Part shown: in pieces, positions 32,901-45,176 of the stretch
Layout of the letters: the number at the start of each line of letters is the position of its first letter
How positions within the stretch are numbered: position 1 is the first letter of the stretch
Assembly: GCA_977006965.1 (NCBI GenBank)
Contig: OZ345362.1
Coordinates: 2,790,001 to 2,854,000 of the forward strand
DNA: 64,000 bases
From: Phymatolithon calcareum
Taxonomy: Eukaryota; Rhodophyta; Florideophyceae; Hapalidiales
Direction: 5' to 3'
The notes under the pieces: generated by a model
The model's input: the letters and a program-made list of their open reading frames with translations, nothing else
Databases searched by the model: none
What the model was told of the DNA's origin: nothing
Translations under genes and position numbers: made by a program

Positions 32901-35900
32901 GGGGTGCGAGACTTTTCTCATTCCAATGTGAGGTGTATAATTGTTCCTATCTCGACCCTACTTGGAATGCAAGACTGCTCCGCAAATTTTCTAACTATAG
33001 AACGCCCTGATTTTTTCTATAAAAAACCCTACCGGCCTGCACGGTATGCACGCTCTTCGCCTTCCACATTGTGGAAAACGCCCGTGTCCGTACGCATCGT
33101 ATCCAGAATCTGTCCTGTACCAATACGGCACTAGTGCATCTCCAGCACCCCGTCAGCTGTCCCAAACTGGTCCGGCAAGAGACATCTTGCAAAACAGCTA
33201 CACAAAGGTAGGTAGCACCAGAGGAAGCCTTGCCCATATCTTCGGAAGTCTGTGGGGCTTTTAAATAAACTTGAAAGGAAAAAAAAAAAAAGTTACGTCC
33301 TTCCATGCATTGTGCAAGACGCTCTACAGTGCAGGTTGAAAGAGGGCAAAAATTATTTCCATTTGCCATGAGCACGCATCTTACCGATGAGTTTGCCCGG
33401 CAATCTTCGACTTCTAGGCAAACTCAAATTACCAAACGCAATATCCTTCATCAGGCTTGCGTGGCGACTAGGGACAGTTAGAGACTGTCGAAATTTTCAT
33501 CCTTCGTCCTCTCCGAAATACAGAACTTCTGCATGTTTTCGCAAGTAATGTTCAGTGCGAGTAGTTCTTTTGTGAAGAAGTAATAACTTGTGGGATGGAT
33601 GAACTGTCTTCGAGCTGCATACCAGTCAATGCGTCAACTCCCGTGATGCATCATTCCGTTGTATGTTATTCGGTGCCTGGGATACCGGACGCGCTAAACC
33701 CTGAATGCCCCTTGTGGAAGGCAGCGGTCGGTCAGTGAGGAGATGCCTGGTACCGACAGGCTAGCAAAGGGACATAATATGTCGCGTCGGAAGTGGAGCA
33801 GTCCGATGATTGTCTGCTCCGCCGTCTCCTCGTCGAGGCCACTGGACGTCCAAGATGACACAAGCTCTCGAAATTTCACAGTGGTGTCCACTTTATCTGT
33901 GACAGTTAATATCAATAGCATCTTTTTTAGAGTCTGGAGCCCCAATTTGGCGTGCAACACCAAAATGGGTCAGTGCTACTATTTATTGAATTTTGTCTAC
34001 ATACGCCAACTGGTGGCATGAAAAATTGCATCGGACTCTTCGCGGGAACAGTTGTATTCTTTCGCCCATAGCAGCTTTTAATCCCTCCTAGTGGCGACTA
34101 TGGGGAAGATGATACTGCTGTCCTATCCAAGCTCAGGGACAGGTTTACTTTTACAAGTCCACATAGGAACGGCTGTACTGGCCTCGAACTAAGCCACTTC
34201 ACTTTCAGGACCGCAGCTGGTCTACGATTGGCTTTCTATTCCAAGATGCATAGGTCTTGTCCGAACCTGGGAGCCACGTTTCAGACGGACCATCAATTCA
34301 TTCGAGTGACAAAGGATCGACATTCCGTATATGCAAATACCTTCATGGAACATACGAATCAATCAAAGCCGGTACACTCAAAGACGTAAGTTTGCCCGAT
34401 TGTAAAGCTCACTGATTGTCAATTTCTTCGAACACAATCCGTCATCCTGAATACCAGGCCAGTGCTTCAGGACATCACGCATGCAATAAAACCCACGCTC
34501 GGGCCTACAATCGTCATCAAGTTTTCAGTTATCACCGTCACGTCCTGCGGCGCTACAGTGCAGGCTCTTTCAGAGCTCGCGACACCTCCGTCGTATGCAG
34601 AAGTCAAATTTGTCGCCTTGTGGAAGTGTAATTACTGGGAGTGAAAAGATAAGGTTGTGTTTATCCTAAAATGGGGTAATCTCTCTCCATGCGATGATGA
34701 GATGATCTCTACTAAAACTACGAAGGGAGAACTGCTTAAGTAGGCTTCCGATTGCCTTCCAGCCATGGGGTTTGCTGGAAGCATATTGCGTGCTTCCTGC
34801 TCGCAAAACCTGTGCCGGAATTTAGGTATCCTATTCCTGCAGCTTCTGGCGCCACTGCGTCATTGCGTGTCTACAGGAAGCTTGGGTGAGCACACTGAAA
34901 CTGCAGCCAACGCACCAGGTCTACCCGGACATTTGGCCTTTTATCGTCGTTCAGCACAGTGGCTTCAGTAAAGGCATTGTCGTTGGTGCATCAGTTCGTT
35001 GGGACCAAGACGAGGCAGACGTCGAAGGGGGGTCGCTTTTGCCAGATAGAATGCATATTTCAAGTTTCGTCCGAAACTTATGGTGTCGTTGCAATACTTG
35101 AAAATTGGGCACTCTGCGTTGCTGATACATGTATCCATATAAAATGGCTATGCCCTTCGGCGAGATGATCTCGCAGACGTGCCAGTATTGCAATTGGGAA
35201 TAATAGCAACGCCAAGAGTGTACACCCCGTAGTAAATACGAAGGCGAGTATTTGCAAGGCGTTTTGTTACAAGTACAAATTTTAATTGCACTTTGCAACA
35301 CGTACTCCAGACCCCTCAATTGCGGAGGAGCAATTGGATTTGGGGATGCCTCACACGCGCAAGGCGAGCATTCTAGGCCAGATCAGGTATCAGAAGTATA
35401 CCTGGTGCATTCGCCCATGGCGGAAAAGATGAACGCTGCTGCGCGGCTGTACGGCAAATGGCACCGGCAGCGAAATCGACGACAATTTACCCGCGGTTGA
35501 TCTTGGTGATCCGTTGGTCGATAATACTTAACTTGCGTCGTAGGTGCCAAATCAAGATTACCCACAGCTAGCGGCTATTTCCGAGTACATCCGGCAATTT
35601 CTCTCCGGCAAGCGCTGGCATGGACCCATGCTTGATGAATCTAGGAGTGCCGTTTAGAGTCTGAGCCGATTTTCGGTGTGCGTTTGCTTTCCCATGCCCT
35701 GTCGCAGTGAATTGAGCGGGGCTTATTAGCCTTGGTGAAGAGAGATCAAAAAATAAAAATAAAACGCTTAGAGTATGATTCGTGTCCTTGTAGGCTATGA
35801 TTGCGCGCTTTGTACCAATCAGTCAACTCCAAGTCTGTGGTTCGATTGGTGCTATGGACCGCCAAAGGGGAGACGCTCATGACAGCAAGACCAAAGTCCC

Positions 35901-36113
35901 AACGTCGACCGACCTTCGTCGTCCTGCTTATGGGTGAACTCTGTGAGCACTAGTTTCCACGACGGCATATCCTCGTACGGTCTCCAACGTTTTATTGGAT
36001 CCAGCTTACGCTCAGTGGCGGCGTGATTCGCTTCGAAATTGGACGCGGGGTGGACAGCCGAACCCGCCATTTGCGGTCGAACATTGTTGCCTATTTGGCG
36101 CGTGTGAAGCGAA
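29972..36113. other. Six-kilobase gene-poor stretch
   Basis: 29972-30600 is the GC-rich upstream region of the Mei2-like gene. Frames there on both strands are repetitive and unsupported. From 30900 to 34000 I see nothing coding. Between 34079 and 35100 several plus-strand frames follow one another (for example 34079-34390 without ATG, 34462-34644, 34886-35101), with ordinary composition but no recognisable domain. A decayed gene is possible there. The final 200 bases lead into YIF1. Confidence 0.35.
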
Positions 36114-37538
36114 ATGTACCCTACTGATGGACAAGGTCAGCGGCGGAGCCACCGAGCGCCTCAGCCGCAGGACAATAATTACGGTTTCTACAATCAGTCG
36201 CCGCAGCCACCGCAGCAAAACGGCATGCATCAAGTCGTTGATGCATATCACAACCACCCGCAAAGTCCGCAGACAGAGCCGCAGCAGGGCTACCCGAAAT
36301 ATGGCTACGACAATTATGCCCCTGCTATGCCGCAGTATGCGCAAAACTCGCCGCAAGGCCACTTTGTTAACAGCAACAGTCGGTCGCAACGGCAAATGGG
36401 ACAGCAAAGTATGCAAAACCAGAATATGCAAAGCCCAAACATGCAAAGCCAGAACATGCAAAACCAGTTTTATGCGTCGGCGTGGGATCAGCCTACATCT
36501 ATGCCCAACTCATATCCACCGCATCAACAGCATCAGCAGCCGAATGGTATGGCACCCTTGCAACACTCCGTGAACCAGCAATTGCCACCGTCCAATTTTT
36601 ACAATCCGAACCCGCCCGCACATCAGCAGCACGGCGGCGGTGGTGCGCAACGATTTGGCGGGTCGTACGTGCAGCAGACGCAGCAGCCTGGTGTTTTTGG
36701 AGGTCCAGCACCGTCTCTGCAAAACGCCGTGCCGCTCATGATGGCCGGGATGCGATTGGCAGGAGCTGGTGTTGCGGGTGGGCCCGGCGGCGATGCTGCC
36801 GCCCTGGGCGCGCAACTTTTCCAAACATTTGCACCTGGAGCGGCGGGATACACAAACCAAATCCTTGGAAATGGACGTCAGACCGTGAACAGTTTCATGC
36901 GTTTGCCGAAGTACTACTTCACAGTAAACCACCGCTATGTGCTACGCAAGTTGCTCTTGCTTCTTAAACCGTGGGGGACACGGACTTGGGCGCGCCAGCG
37001 AGCAGTGGATCCAAGCCAATTCGGCGAAGCGGGCACCGACGGAATGTCGTCATATCTCCCGCCTCGCGACGATGTCAATGCACCGGATCTCTACATCCCT
37101 GTCATGGCGTTCAGCACGTATGTTTTACTTGTGGGGTTCATGTACGGGGTACGCGATGAGTTTAAAGCGGAACTCCTGGCGCGACATTTTTCCAAGGGCG
37201 CAGGTGTGCTGTGTCTTGAGGCGGCAATTATCAAACTCGGATTATATCTGATTAACGCCAAGCCGACGCCATGGTTGGACGTGATTGCCTACCGCGGGTA
37301 CAAGTTTGTTGGCGTGGCATTGACAATGGCAGTGAGTTTGGTCATGCCGAAGCTGTATTGGCCGGTGCTGGCGTACTCTGCGTCGATGATGGGACTGTTC
37401 TTGATGAGATCGCATCGGAGAATTGTTATTGCGCGGGAAGCTGTCAACAATCCGGCCGATTTGGCGAGAAGAAATGCATTTCTACTATTTTTGTGCGTCT
37501 TGCAGTACCCTATTTATTGGGTCCTTGTGAAGTATTAG
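36114..37538 (+). CDS. YIF1: YIF1 family ER-Golgi membrane trafficking protein
   Basis: A 474-residue protein. The N-terminal half is low complexity, rich in Gln, Asn, Pro and Gly, with MQNQNMQSPNMQSQNMQNQ-like repeats near residues 98-120. The conserved YIF1 core follows: PKYYFTVNHRYVLRKLLLLL at about 262, PPRDDVNAPDLYIPVMAFST at about 314, then five hydrophobic segments, including YRGYKFVGVALTMAVSLVM and the C-terminal LFLCVLQYPIYWVLVKY. Known of the family: YIF1 forms a complex with YIP1 and Rab (Ypt) GTPases and acts in COPII vesicle traffic between ER and Golgi. Residue pattern NAPDLYIP and helix number make the assignment firm. The ATG at 36114 opens the frame. The protein is longer than the animal homologues because of the N-terminal glutamine-rich extension. 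It ends with TAG at the natural family C terminus. A hydrophilic N terminus facing the cytosol is expected. Confidence 0.93.
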   Translation: MYPTDGQGQRRSHRAPQPQDNNYGFYNQSPQPPQQNGMHQVVDAYHNHPQSPQTEPQQGYPKYGYDNYAPAMPQYAQNSPQGHFVNSNSRSQRQMGQQSMQNQNMQSPNMQSQNMQNQFYASAWDQPTSMPNSYPPHQQHQQPNGMAPLQHSVNQQLPPSNFYNPNPPAHQQHGGGGAQRFGGSYVQQTQQPGVFGGPAPSLQNAVPLMMAGMRLAGAGVAGGPGGDAAALGAQLFQTFAPGAAGYTNQILGNGRQTVNSFMRLPKYYFTVNHRYVLRKLLLLLKPWGTRTWARQRAVDPSQFGEAGTDGMSSYLPPRDDVNAPDLYIPVMAFSTYVLLVGFMYGVRDEFKAELLARHFSKGAGVLCLEAAIIKLGLYLINAKPTPWLDVIAYRGYKFVGVALTMAVSLVMPKLYWPVLAYSASMMGLFLMRSHRRIVIAREAVNNPADLARRNAFLLFLCVLQYPIYWVLVKY

Positions 37539-39100
37539 TTGGCGAAGGATGCTTAGCGATGGTTATGTAAAGCGTGAAGAGACAGAGTTGGTGAGATGTG
37601 AATTAACAATTTAGGTTATGCAGCTTTTCCGGAACAGATTATATTTGTGTGCACCTCCCTTCTGAACCATGTCCGCTAGCCGGCTACAGTAGTGAACATC
37701 TCTTTGATTCAGACTTAACTAGAAAGCGGTGTGGCGGTTTTCTAAAACTGGAAATGTTAATAGGCTCACCAGATTTACGGTGGTGCGTTTAGCATCATCA
37801 CCAGTCTACCGTCTTAATGGTTTCCGCCCCAGTTCTCACCAGAGCGGGAACAGCGACAATGCGAACGTTTGGCTCCGAAATTTAAACAAAAACATGTTCC
37901 TTCAGCCTGTCTCGGCATGCTGACTTGAAACCCATCATCGACGCTGGATTTCCTAAAGGTTAGCGCACGATAATCGCCTCTCATCTCCATGGACAGTTCC
38001 ACTACAAGCTGAAACAAAAAAGTCACCCGCAAAAGAAGCACCCTCATTCCTCAGAGAGACCCGGGATGTCGTTCAACTCGCCCATGCGCTCCGGTGCTCT
38101 CGACAGCCTTGGGCCATTCTGTGAGTTCGGCACGAAGACCTGGATATCACTAAGCTACCCAGTGCATATCCGCACGCGGCAGGCGAACGGGATGTCAAAA
38201 GCTCCTCTACGCGCAACGAGCAATGAAAACGCCATTGTCAACGACCTTAGGCAAGTGCACGACACAGGCACGAGGACCCGGGACGTCGCTAAACACCCCG
38301 GCGCATCCAAAATCGCGGAATACGACTGGCACGTCGACAACACATTATAGCGCATTACGCTACGAGGCTACTGATGAGGACATGTATAACCATGAATATC
38401 TCCCTGAGCGAGCATGAAGCAGCAACCGTCGTTGCAAGGACAACACGACAATTATCTGAATTCTAAGCGTTTTCCTGCATCCTTCATCTCCGCTGTGAAA
38501 GCTGCGGCAAGGGCTCATTGTTGTGGCACGACGAGGTTATTTGCACAACGTGAGAGGCCAGCGAAACCGAGGTGGTTATCTACTTCAGTTCCCGCTCCCG
38601 GGATTTGGCCTACTTTACTTGCGATACGGCTTCACTGGCAGTTAAGAAAAACCATTTTCAAGCCACCACAAGTCACTCCCCCCCTTGTCTGCACAACTGT
38701 ACAAGGCTTATACGTTTCTACTATAAGCGCCGTTCCTGTCTCTAAAAATAAAAAATAGATTTAGTAAGCCATCTTTCCATTTCAACATCGCACACCGCCC
38801 GGAATTGAGATGCTGATATCTACGATTACGCCACTGGGTGACGTTCTTCGCATAGCTATCGAACACGGATCGGTCTCCGATATCCGCCCTCGGTTCTTGA
38901 GTAACTTTCGAGCGACACACGCCATGCACTACAACGCAATTGAAACATGAGGATGCAAGGGGCGGAGCTTGCTTTCAAATCTGAACAAGCACATAAAATC
39001 TGAGCAGTCCAGTATCCGCCACAACCCCTTGAATAACTACTAGAAAGTATCCACCTGTCAGCACCGGCACAAGCAACATAAGCACAAGGGCCTACACGCA
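37539..39100. other. No firm gene
   Basis: Spacer after YIF1. A plus-strand frame at 38066-38350 starts with MSFNSPMRSGALDSLGPF and has coding-like composition, but it ends abruptly and resembles nothing I recognise. It may be part of a broken gene. Confidence 0.35.
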
Positions 39101-39108
39101 GAAACAGA

Positions 39109-39645
39109 CTACTTAATGAGCAGTCCAGTACACACAACAAACGGCCATCCGAACACAAGCAACTGCTGGTCGCGCAAGCACGTCATTTCCAGACCTGGAC
39201 CGCCAATCCCGTCGCTAGCGATCTGAACGGCGACCGCGCCCATGACGCCGCTCGCATACAGCACTGTTAGCAGATTATGCATCGATGTGAGATATATGTG
39301 CATTGAAGCAATTGCACATCCGAAAGCAATCGTGTGCACACCGAATAGCATGCCAAGAGCCAGCTTGCTGCTCCAGGGCATGCGTACGAGCAATACATCA
39401 AGTGCGTACGAGGGCAGCGCCTACCAGGAGCGAGCTACAGTAGAATAACACACCCTCTACGTCACCCTGCTTCAGACTCCACTCGCCGCAGAGCCCGGGG
39501 TAGGGGCCTGTCGCACCCTTCAGACGTATGTGCCATTGTCGGTACATGCTTGTGGATGCGGCATATGGTCTGCTGCAAGCGGCTTGCAGAGCGCACGTCC
39601 ACATGCGCAGTTTCTCCTGGCGAAATTAACAATGCTTGATTCATG
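39109..39645 (-). pseudogene. Possible broken membrane-protein gene
   Basis: Two minus-strand frames (39604-39398, then 39393-39109) are separated by a single stop at 39398-39400 and a phase change. Their products contain hydrophobic segments (GVLFYCSSLLVGAAL; LALGMLFGVHTIAFGCAIA; LLTVLYASGVMGAVAVQI; LLVFGWPFVVCTGLLI). Together they would make a protein of about 160 residues with four membrane helices, similar in plan to the pair at 4.4-6.0 kb but without their WLAFFGS signature. Identity unknown. Confidence 0.35.
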
Positions 39646-39989
39646 ATATCAGTCAGTTGCGATTGTTTAGCGTGCCGCTGTGAATGCTCTCTTCCCCTTG
39701 CTCCGCAAGATCTCAGGTTAAAAAGCAGCTCAATGATCTTTTCGAAGATTTATGATCTCGTTTTTACAACTAAAACTGGATCAATCATTCAGGCAGTTGA
39801 GCTCAAGTCCGGCCGTGGCACTGTTGGTACTGTATCATCTAATAGATTCTCCATCGACGCGGCAACATGACGCGATTTTGTTTCTCTTCAATTCCATGAT
39901 CAAGTATACGCGTTATTGCTCCACAGTGCGGTAAGCGGCGCCTTTTCGTTTCATCGCTATGATACCAACGGCCACAGCGATTGCTCCGA

Positions 39990-40690
39990 GGTCAAGAACC
40001 GTCTCCGCCAAGTCGGTGTCTTAAGTACTCAACCACTTTTCAGACACCAAGGTGGGAACCTTTGTTGATTCCATCGTGGGCACAGGCGGTCACGCCTCCA
40101 CGATGTTTTCCAGCTGTGAAGTCGGGAGGTACTTTGGACTTGATAAGGATGAGCAAGCGCTTTTCATTGTTCGGATAGCACTGTCTGCCCACACCAATGA
40201 TTCCCTGTTGCATTCCGATTTATGAGACCTTTACGGGGCGCTTGGGTGTATTGGGTGTGGCATTGGAGAGATTGACGGTGCTCTCATCGATCTTGGAGTG
40301 AGTTCCATGCAGCTCGATAACGGTGAGCGTGGCTTCTCGTTCGTGCGCGATGGCATGATGGACATGCGAAAGGATGCACATGGAACGACACGCACGGCGG
40401 CGCATGTCATGAACTGTGCCCGAGAGAAGAAGCTGGCGGATGTATTTTGGCGATACGCAGACGACAAGCGGTCACGAATGCACGCATCGCTTATCGTGAC
40501 GCGGCAGCTCGCCGACTTTCTACTGCGACGAGGTGAAAGCCGTGGCAAGCTGCACTCAACTACACTTCCATTTCAAGCTCTACGCATTATGGTGAGCGGC
40601 GTGATTGAGGTAGTCGATTCCGTGCTCCCGCATGTTCTGGATACATTGCGACCTAGTCGGACAGCTTGCATTCCATTAAGGACAGAGTGA
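39990..40690 (+). pseudogene. rsmH: Broken RsmH (MraW) 16S rRNA methyltransferase gene
   Basis: RsmH methylates N4 of a cytosine in small-subunit rRNA of bacteria and organelles. The frame from about 40028 reads VLNHFSDTKVGTFVDSIVGT, followed by GGHAS, which is the SAM-binding segment, then YFGLDKDEQAL. A TGA at 40223-40225 interrupts LLHSDL-DLYG. The same frame then continues DGALIDLGVSSMQLDNGERG, FSFVRDGMMDMR, ADVFWRYADDKRSRMHASLI and PFQALRIMVSG, all strong RsmH motifs in the correct order. A further in-frame TAA lies at 40022. The C terminus stops at 40690, before the usual SFHSLEDR-type motif, so about a sixth of the enzyme is missing. This copy cannot make a full enzyme. An intact nuclear copy elsewhere would be expected. 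Confidence 0.88.
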
Positions 40691-41831
40691 TAATCAATTT
40701 TTTCGGGGATTGTACGTTGTTGGAGGAGTGGGCATACTCACCAGGAAATCGCTTGTCGCAGGAAAGGAAGAAGTGCGGCGCAATGTGTGTGCGAGGTCTG
40801 CGAAAATGCGGATAGCGCGGCAGCTGGGCGTCGGGAGCCCCCGAAGCAGTTGAAGAGGCATAATTACCGTTGATTGGAGGGTTATCAATGTCTGTGGTCG
40901 CAGTCGAGGCAAGCTATTGCTGGTGACATGATCGCCATTGCCGCGGATTTGAAACAACCATGTGTACACGCTCACCACATATGGGGGGGATAACTAGGAA
41001 GTCCGGGAGAGAAGATCATTTTTGCAGCTCAATGAGAGACTGAGAACATGCTTGGACCGTCTTCTTCCCTGGAAGTGATGGTCTCGATTAGTACAGATGT
41101 AAAGCTGACCGAGCACTTATTGCGGCTTGGCGCCCTGTGCAAGCATACCACAGACAGGGAAGGTTGTTGACGCTATCGTGACCCTCACGTCGGGTGCGCG
41201 AAGCATGTCGTCAATTCACACCCAATGAACACAAACCTTCCGCATGTTGCATTCGATCGAACTAGCTTCATCTACATCGTCGCTATAGCGCGGCTTCGAC
41301 ACTGTATGCAGCTACTTGGAATGACCAAGAACTGTCTCGATGACAGCAACCTTTCTCAAGCTCTTTGCTGCGCTGACCGCGAACAACATTGTTCGACGCG
41401 GATAAGGGCACCAACTCAGGATTTCTATCTCCACGAGAAACTTTTGAAGCTCTCGGCGAACGTTCATCACCTTTATGAGCATACCTTCACCCAGTTGCTT
41501 TGCATATCCTGAACAGGTCCAGATGTCTCATCGAGTAGGGGCTCTAAAAGTTATTGTAACATCTCTTCCATATCGCTGTGCCCACGTGATGGCTTTCCAA
41601 CAAGCGAGCCTGAAGAAGCAATTCCTATTGAAGTTTGGTCCTCGTCATCGATTGTGCAGTAGGTCCTGTCGCGGCTTTCGCAGCATGGTTATGATACTGC
41701 ATGATTGTCCTTACAGCATGTTCAGATCAAGTGCTCCCTCTTCAGAACTTACGTGAACAGCCTTGCACCGGGGATCGCAAAAAGAAAGAGGAGGTTTCCT
41801 TTTTAGTATCCCCTGCTCGTCCATTCACGGA
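40691..41831. other. No gene recognised
   Basis: Spacer between the rsmH pseudogene and the kinase-like gene. A 95-codon plus-strand frame at 41225-41512 shows no domain. No terminal repeats were found. Confidence 0.4.
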
Positions 41832-43313
41832 ATGACATCATTTCATGGGTTGAGGGCGCTTTTACTCCACCCGAATGACGAAGAAAGTGTGCTGATGGTA
41901 AACAATGAAGGCCAATGGGACCTGCCGTACCGTGAATTCGATGTCATCCGTCCTTATAACATGTGGCCCTTTGTACGTTGGCTGAGTGAACAGCTTGGGA
42001 TCGATCCTTCCTTGTACCTGTTCACACCAATTGTTGATCTGATTGAACCAGGGCATGGCTATGGTCGCCGATGCAAGGAGAAGAGATTAGTGGGGGCGTT
42101 TTCCTTCTTGCTGATCGACTCGTGCCCAGACGACGTGACACTGCCTGAGACTTGGGCTTGGAAACACGCCAGCTTCGTTCGCCAAGTGAAAATAGAGGAA
42201 GGATACAACGGCGGACTTGATTATACTCTGTGTGCGTTGCGTGACTATTTGGACCAAGATATGGGTCTCATGCGAGAGCTATGGCAGCCTCGGCATAAGC
42301 GCGGCTAGAATCGGAAAGCGTCCGAATGGCTGAAAAAGTGTGTTGAACGCGATGGCGCCAATGTGATGGGCCGCGTGAAACATGTGCGTATGAGCTGCAC
42401 ATCGACTGTGCTGGGTGTGAATTCAACCAAAGGGATGTATTTCTTGAAAACGGGACTATGTCGCAACGAAGCGCGAATTATGCAAGCTGTGTCGAAAATG
42501 ATTGGTAAACCGGAGCAAGCTGGGCAGGAAGTAGGACAGAAGCAAGGCACGGTACAGCAAGTTGAGGTTGTGGCGAGCTGTCACCAATTGCGATGCTTTG
42601 TGACAAGAGGTGTACGTGTTTTTTCCGAAATTCTCCAAAGTCTGGACGATGAAACGAAGGATAGGATGGTACACACGGCGTTAATGTCTCTTGGTAAACT
42701 GCAGAAACGCTCTATAGAAGCCAAAGAAGACCTTGTGGCTGCGGGGGTGCGAACCGCCGGAGTGGAGAAACTTGCTGCTGAAATGCGCCGCTGGAGCACT
42801 GGAGGTACGCCTGCGCACTTAAAGCCGCTACTAGGACTGGACAAATTCGTTGTGAAGACGGCGTGTTGCGTCTATCCGTGGCTGGAACGTCTGCAGGAGT
42901 ACAAGATTCCAATGACATTAGTGCATGGCGATTTTTCCAGTCGCAACATTGGCTGGACGGAGAGTGGTGGTGTGGCTTTGTTCGATTGGGAGCATTCCTT
43001 TATCTCACATCCTTTCTTCGACTTGCATGAGTGGCATAGCAAGATTAGCGAGAGCACCTTGAATGACTACTTGTCGCTATGGAGCGAGTATGAGCCAATT
43101 GATCGGGCGAGGGAGTGTTTTCGAATTGCTGCTCGGGTGGGTTGGTTGCTGAAGGTGCGAGTGGCCCTGAAGCATATAGGGTTGTACGCTCCTCGTCTTC
43201 TGGAGCGTGAAAAGGAAGATGATTACATGCATGTGGAGAGGCGTTATTCTCCGTTTTGTCAGATTGTGTGGTCGTTTTGCAACGAGGTAAAGGGCGAAGT
43301 ACGCGATCTATAA
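41832..43313 (+). pseudogene. APH-fold phosphotransferase gene split by one in-frame TAG
   Basis: A single reading frame of 494 codons with one stop, TAG at 42306-42308. The part after the stop (from about 42309) contains the aminoglycoside-phosphotransferase/choline-kinase fold: TLVHGDFSSRNIGW carries the catalytic Asp and Asn of the HGDxxxxN loop, and ALFDWEHSFISHPFFDL carries the metal-binding Asp of the following motif. The N-terminal 158 codons (LRALLLHPNDEESVLMVNNE, GQWDLPYREFD) form a separate domain, perhaps Nudix-like in layout but lacking a Nudix box. The start at 41832 is the ATG just before that domain; the frame reaches 41763. The substrate is unknown; bacterial relatives act on small molecules. 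Because nothing else in the frame is damaged, either the stop is recent, or read-through or an assembly error is involved. Confidence 0.75.
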
Positions 43314-43675
43314 GCGCTCAGGCTCTTGAAATGAGCATCATCATCGTGTGATGTCTTGGGTTTTGCTTGTGCACTAGGAAATAGCCGTGGATAGATTCAA
43401 CTAAGTTTATGTAACGTTCTCTTTATCCTTGAATGCCCTTCTAATTTCTATCGCATTTAGCACTGCATATTGTCAACATCAGAGGGAATATGCTGCTACA
43501 GTCGGCCTGCAAGTTGAATCATGCTGCTGCATTCAACCTGTTTCGACTAATTCTCAGGCGGAGCAATGGTTTTGTTGCAAGAATCGCAGCTCCGGCAGAT
43601 CCTTGCGGGATGGCATTCCCGGCACTGGATAACGAAATTGTGGCACTCCGCTTGAACGTGACTCGTCACGTGATG

Positions 43676-44905
43676 CCCTGTCTTTACACACATGCGTGTC
43701 CATGTCGAAGATAGTTTGTAACGGCGTTCGCGATACTTCGCAAATAGTGATAGACTCGACATTTTCGAGGTACTCTGTCATGTCCGTGTTTCGAGGCAGA
43801 GCGGATTGCTTGCCCCGGAAGTTGTGGAGTCGCACATGTAAGTTGTGGGCTGAATGAACGGATGAAAAGTTAATATCTCCCGAAGAGTAAAAAACATCTG
43901 GCCGTCCTGATGGACTCGCGAATCGCAGAACCACTACGTTTGCTCCAGGTGGAAGCGAATCGCATTTCAAGCGGCGAGCAGAGGTGTGCTTCCCTACTTA
44001 GCTAGCATGAGCAATGCCCTGCCATAAGTATAGGTCATAATACGCGTTTTGAGGGGAGCTATGATAGAAAATCGCGGAGGTTTTGTCCCAACGAAGTGAT
44101 ACCCGAAGGAACCTTCTGGACCCTTATCTCTCTTGTGGGACAAAATAGAAGGGTTTTCTATTATAGAGCTCCCGAATTCAAAAGCGGGCTATAACCCGCT
44201 TATCGACTGATTGCAAACCCAATTTCGTGTTAAGTTTCTAAAATTGTGGGCTGCCATGCCAGCTTTAACGAAGTAGCTATTGGTTGCGCTCTCCTGGTAG
44301 CTTCTCTGCTCCTTTTCTTGCACCACGAAATATTCCACGGTAAAGTGGCTGCTTACTTATAAATGCGACCAGGCGAACACAGGCAGCTCGTTGCCGAGCT
44401 CCCTTCACCACGAATCGGCAATCTCGCTACAGTGAGCGAATGGAGAAACCATTGTTTCTCTCTCTCCTTCTTGCTCGCTCTCATCACAACTAGGCAGTCC
44501 TAAATAAGCTGCTTCTATTGCACATCTGTGATCGGAAAAATCCCAAGGGATATTGCTTGCGTCCCTCTCAGAGTCCGGACCACAGCACTGCACTTTCTGT
44601 GCGTGGACCGATTCGAGAAAATTATGATGGGCAATGAATGAGCTCTGCTATTCACAGAAAAAGATGGTGATGCGTATGGTGCGTCAAAGACGCAGCCAGG
44701 TTGGTGGAGTTTTGGGAAGGAGAAGCCAACTCAGATTACCATCTTTGATTTTCAAGTTCTGGATGACAGTTTTAACGCATTGTCTGTACACAGATGCGTG
44801 TCCATGTCGACGATCGTGTGTAACGGCGATTGCGGCACTGTGCAAGCAGTAATCTCCTCGACCTTTTCAACATACTCTGGCGCCATGTTTGTGTCTCGAG
44901 CTAGA
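43676..44905. repeat. Diverged direct repeat, two copies about 1.1 kb apart
   Basis: 43676-43800 and 44774-44905 both contain ATGCGTGTCCATGTCGA, then GTGTAACGGCG-type sequence, CTCGAC-TTTTC and TACTCTG-CATGT-TGTCTCGAG-like blocks in the same order. They look like two fragments of the same repeat family. Confidence 0.7.
44053..44173. repeat. Fold-back element of about 120 bp
   Basis: Arms: GGGAGCTATGATAGAAAA from 44054, and read from the right GGGAGCTCTATAATAGAAAA. Inner parts TTTTGTCCCA (44081-44090) and TGGGACAAAA (44136-44145) pair exactly. Weaker pairing extends outward (CGTTTTGA with TCAAAAGCG). The outer motif resembles the GGGAGCTATTT sequence inside the TIR of the 12-16 kb MULE. Confidence 0.75.
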
Positions 44906-44918
44906 GCGTGTCGTGAGT

Positions 44919-45026
44919 CCGGAGCTCGTTCAATCTTCAGGCATTTCCTGCGATTTTTGTTACTCTATCTCATTTTTCAATATGACAAAAATCAAAGGAA
45001 ATGCCGGAAGATTGAACGAGCTCCGG
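44919..45026. repeat. 108-bp fold-back with 42-bp arms
   Basis: CCGGAGCTCGTTCAATCTTC and the matching right arm pair almost perfectly for about 42 bases around a 24-base loop. It ends 150 bp before the tsaE start codon. Confidence 0.85.
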
Positions 45027-45176
45027 TAGTCACAATCCGCAAATTTAATGTACTTCTCGGGAAGCGGGTAAATAACAGACTCTGGACGGATCCAGATACC
45101 CAGTCCGTGCATCTGGATTCCGTCCGCAAATCCATCACGCACAATGTTCGGCAGGAACAACTGTTGAAAAGATACA

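Larger units (their letters stand above)
43314..45176. other. Repeat-bearing spacer
   Basis: No supported gene. It holds a diverged direct repeat (43676-43800 and 44774-44905) and two fold-back sequences listed separately. A minus-strand frame at 43554-43970 (138 codons) contains the first repeat copy and is probably part of an old mobile element. Confidence 0.45.

Noticed and set aside
36012-36932. Minus-strand frames opposite the 5' half of YIF1
   Set aside because: They mirror the glutamine-rich repeat of YIF1 and have no support of their own.
41832-43313. Reassignment of TAG to an amino acid in this organism
   Set aside because: TAG ends YIF1 and the Mei2-like protein at natural C termini, and TGA and TAA interrupt other frames too.
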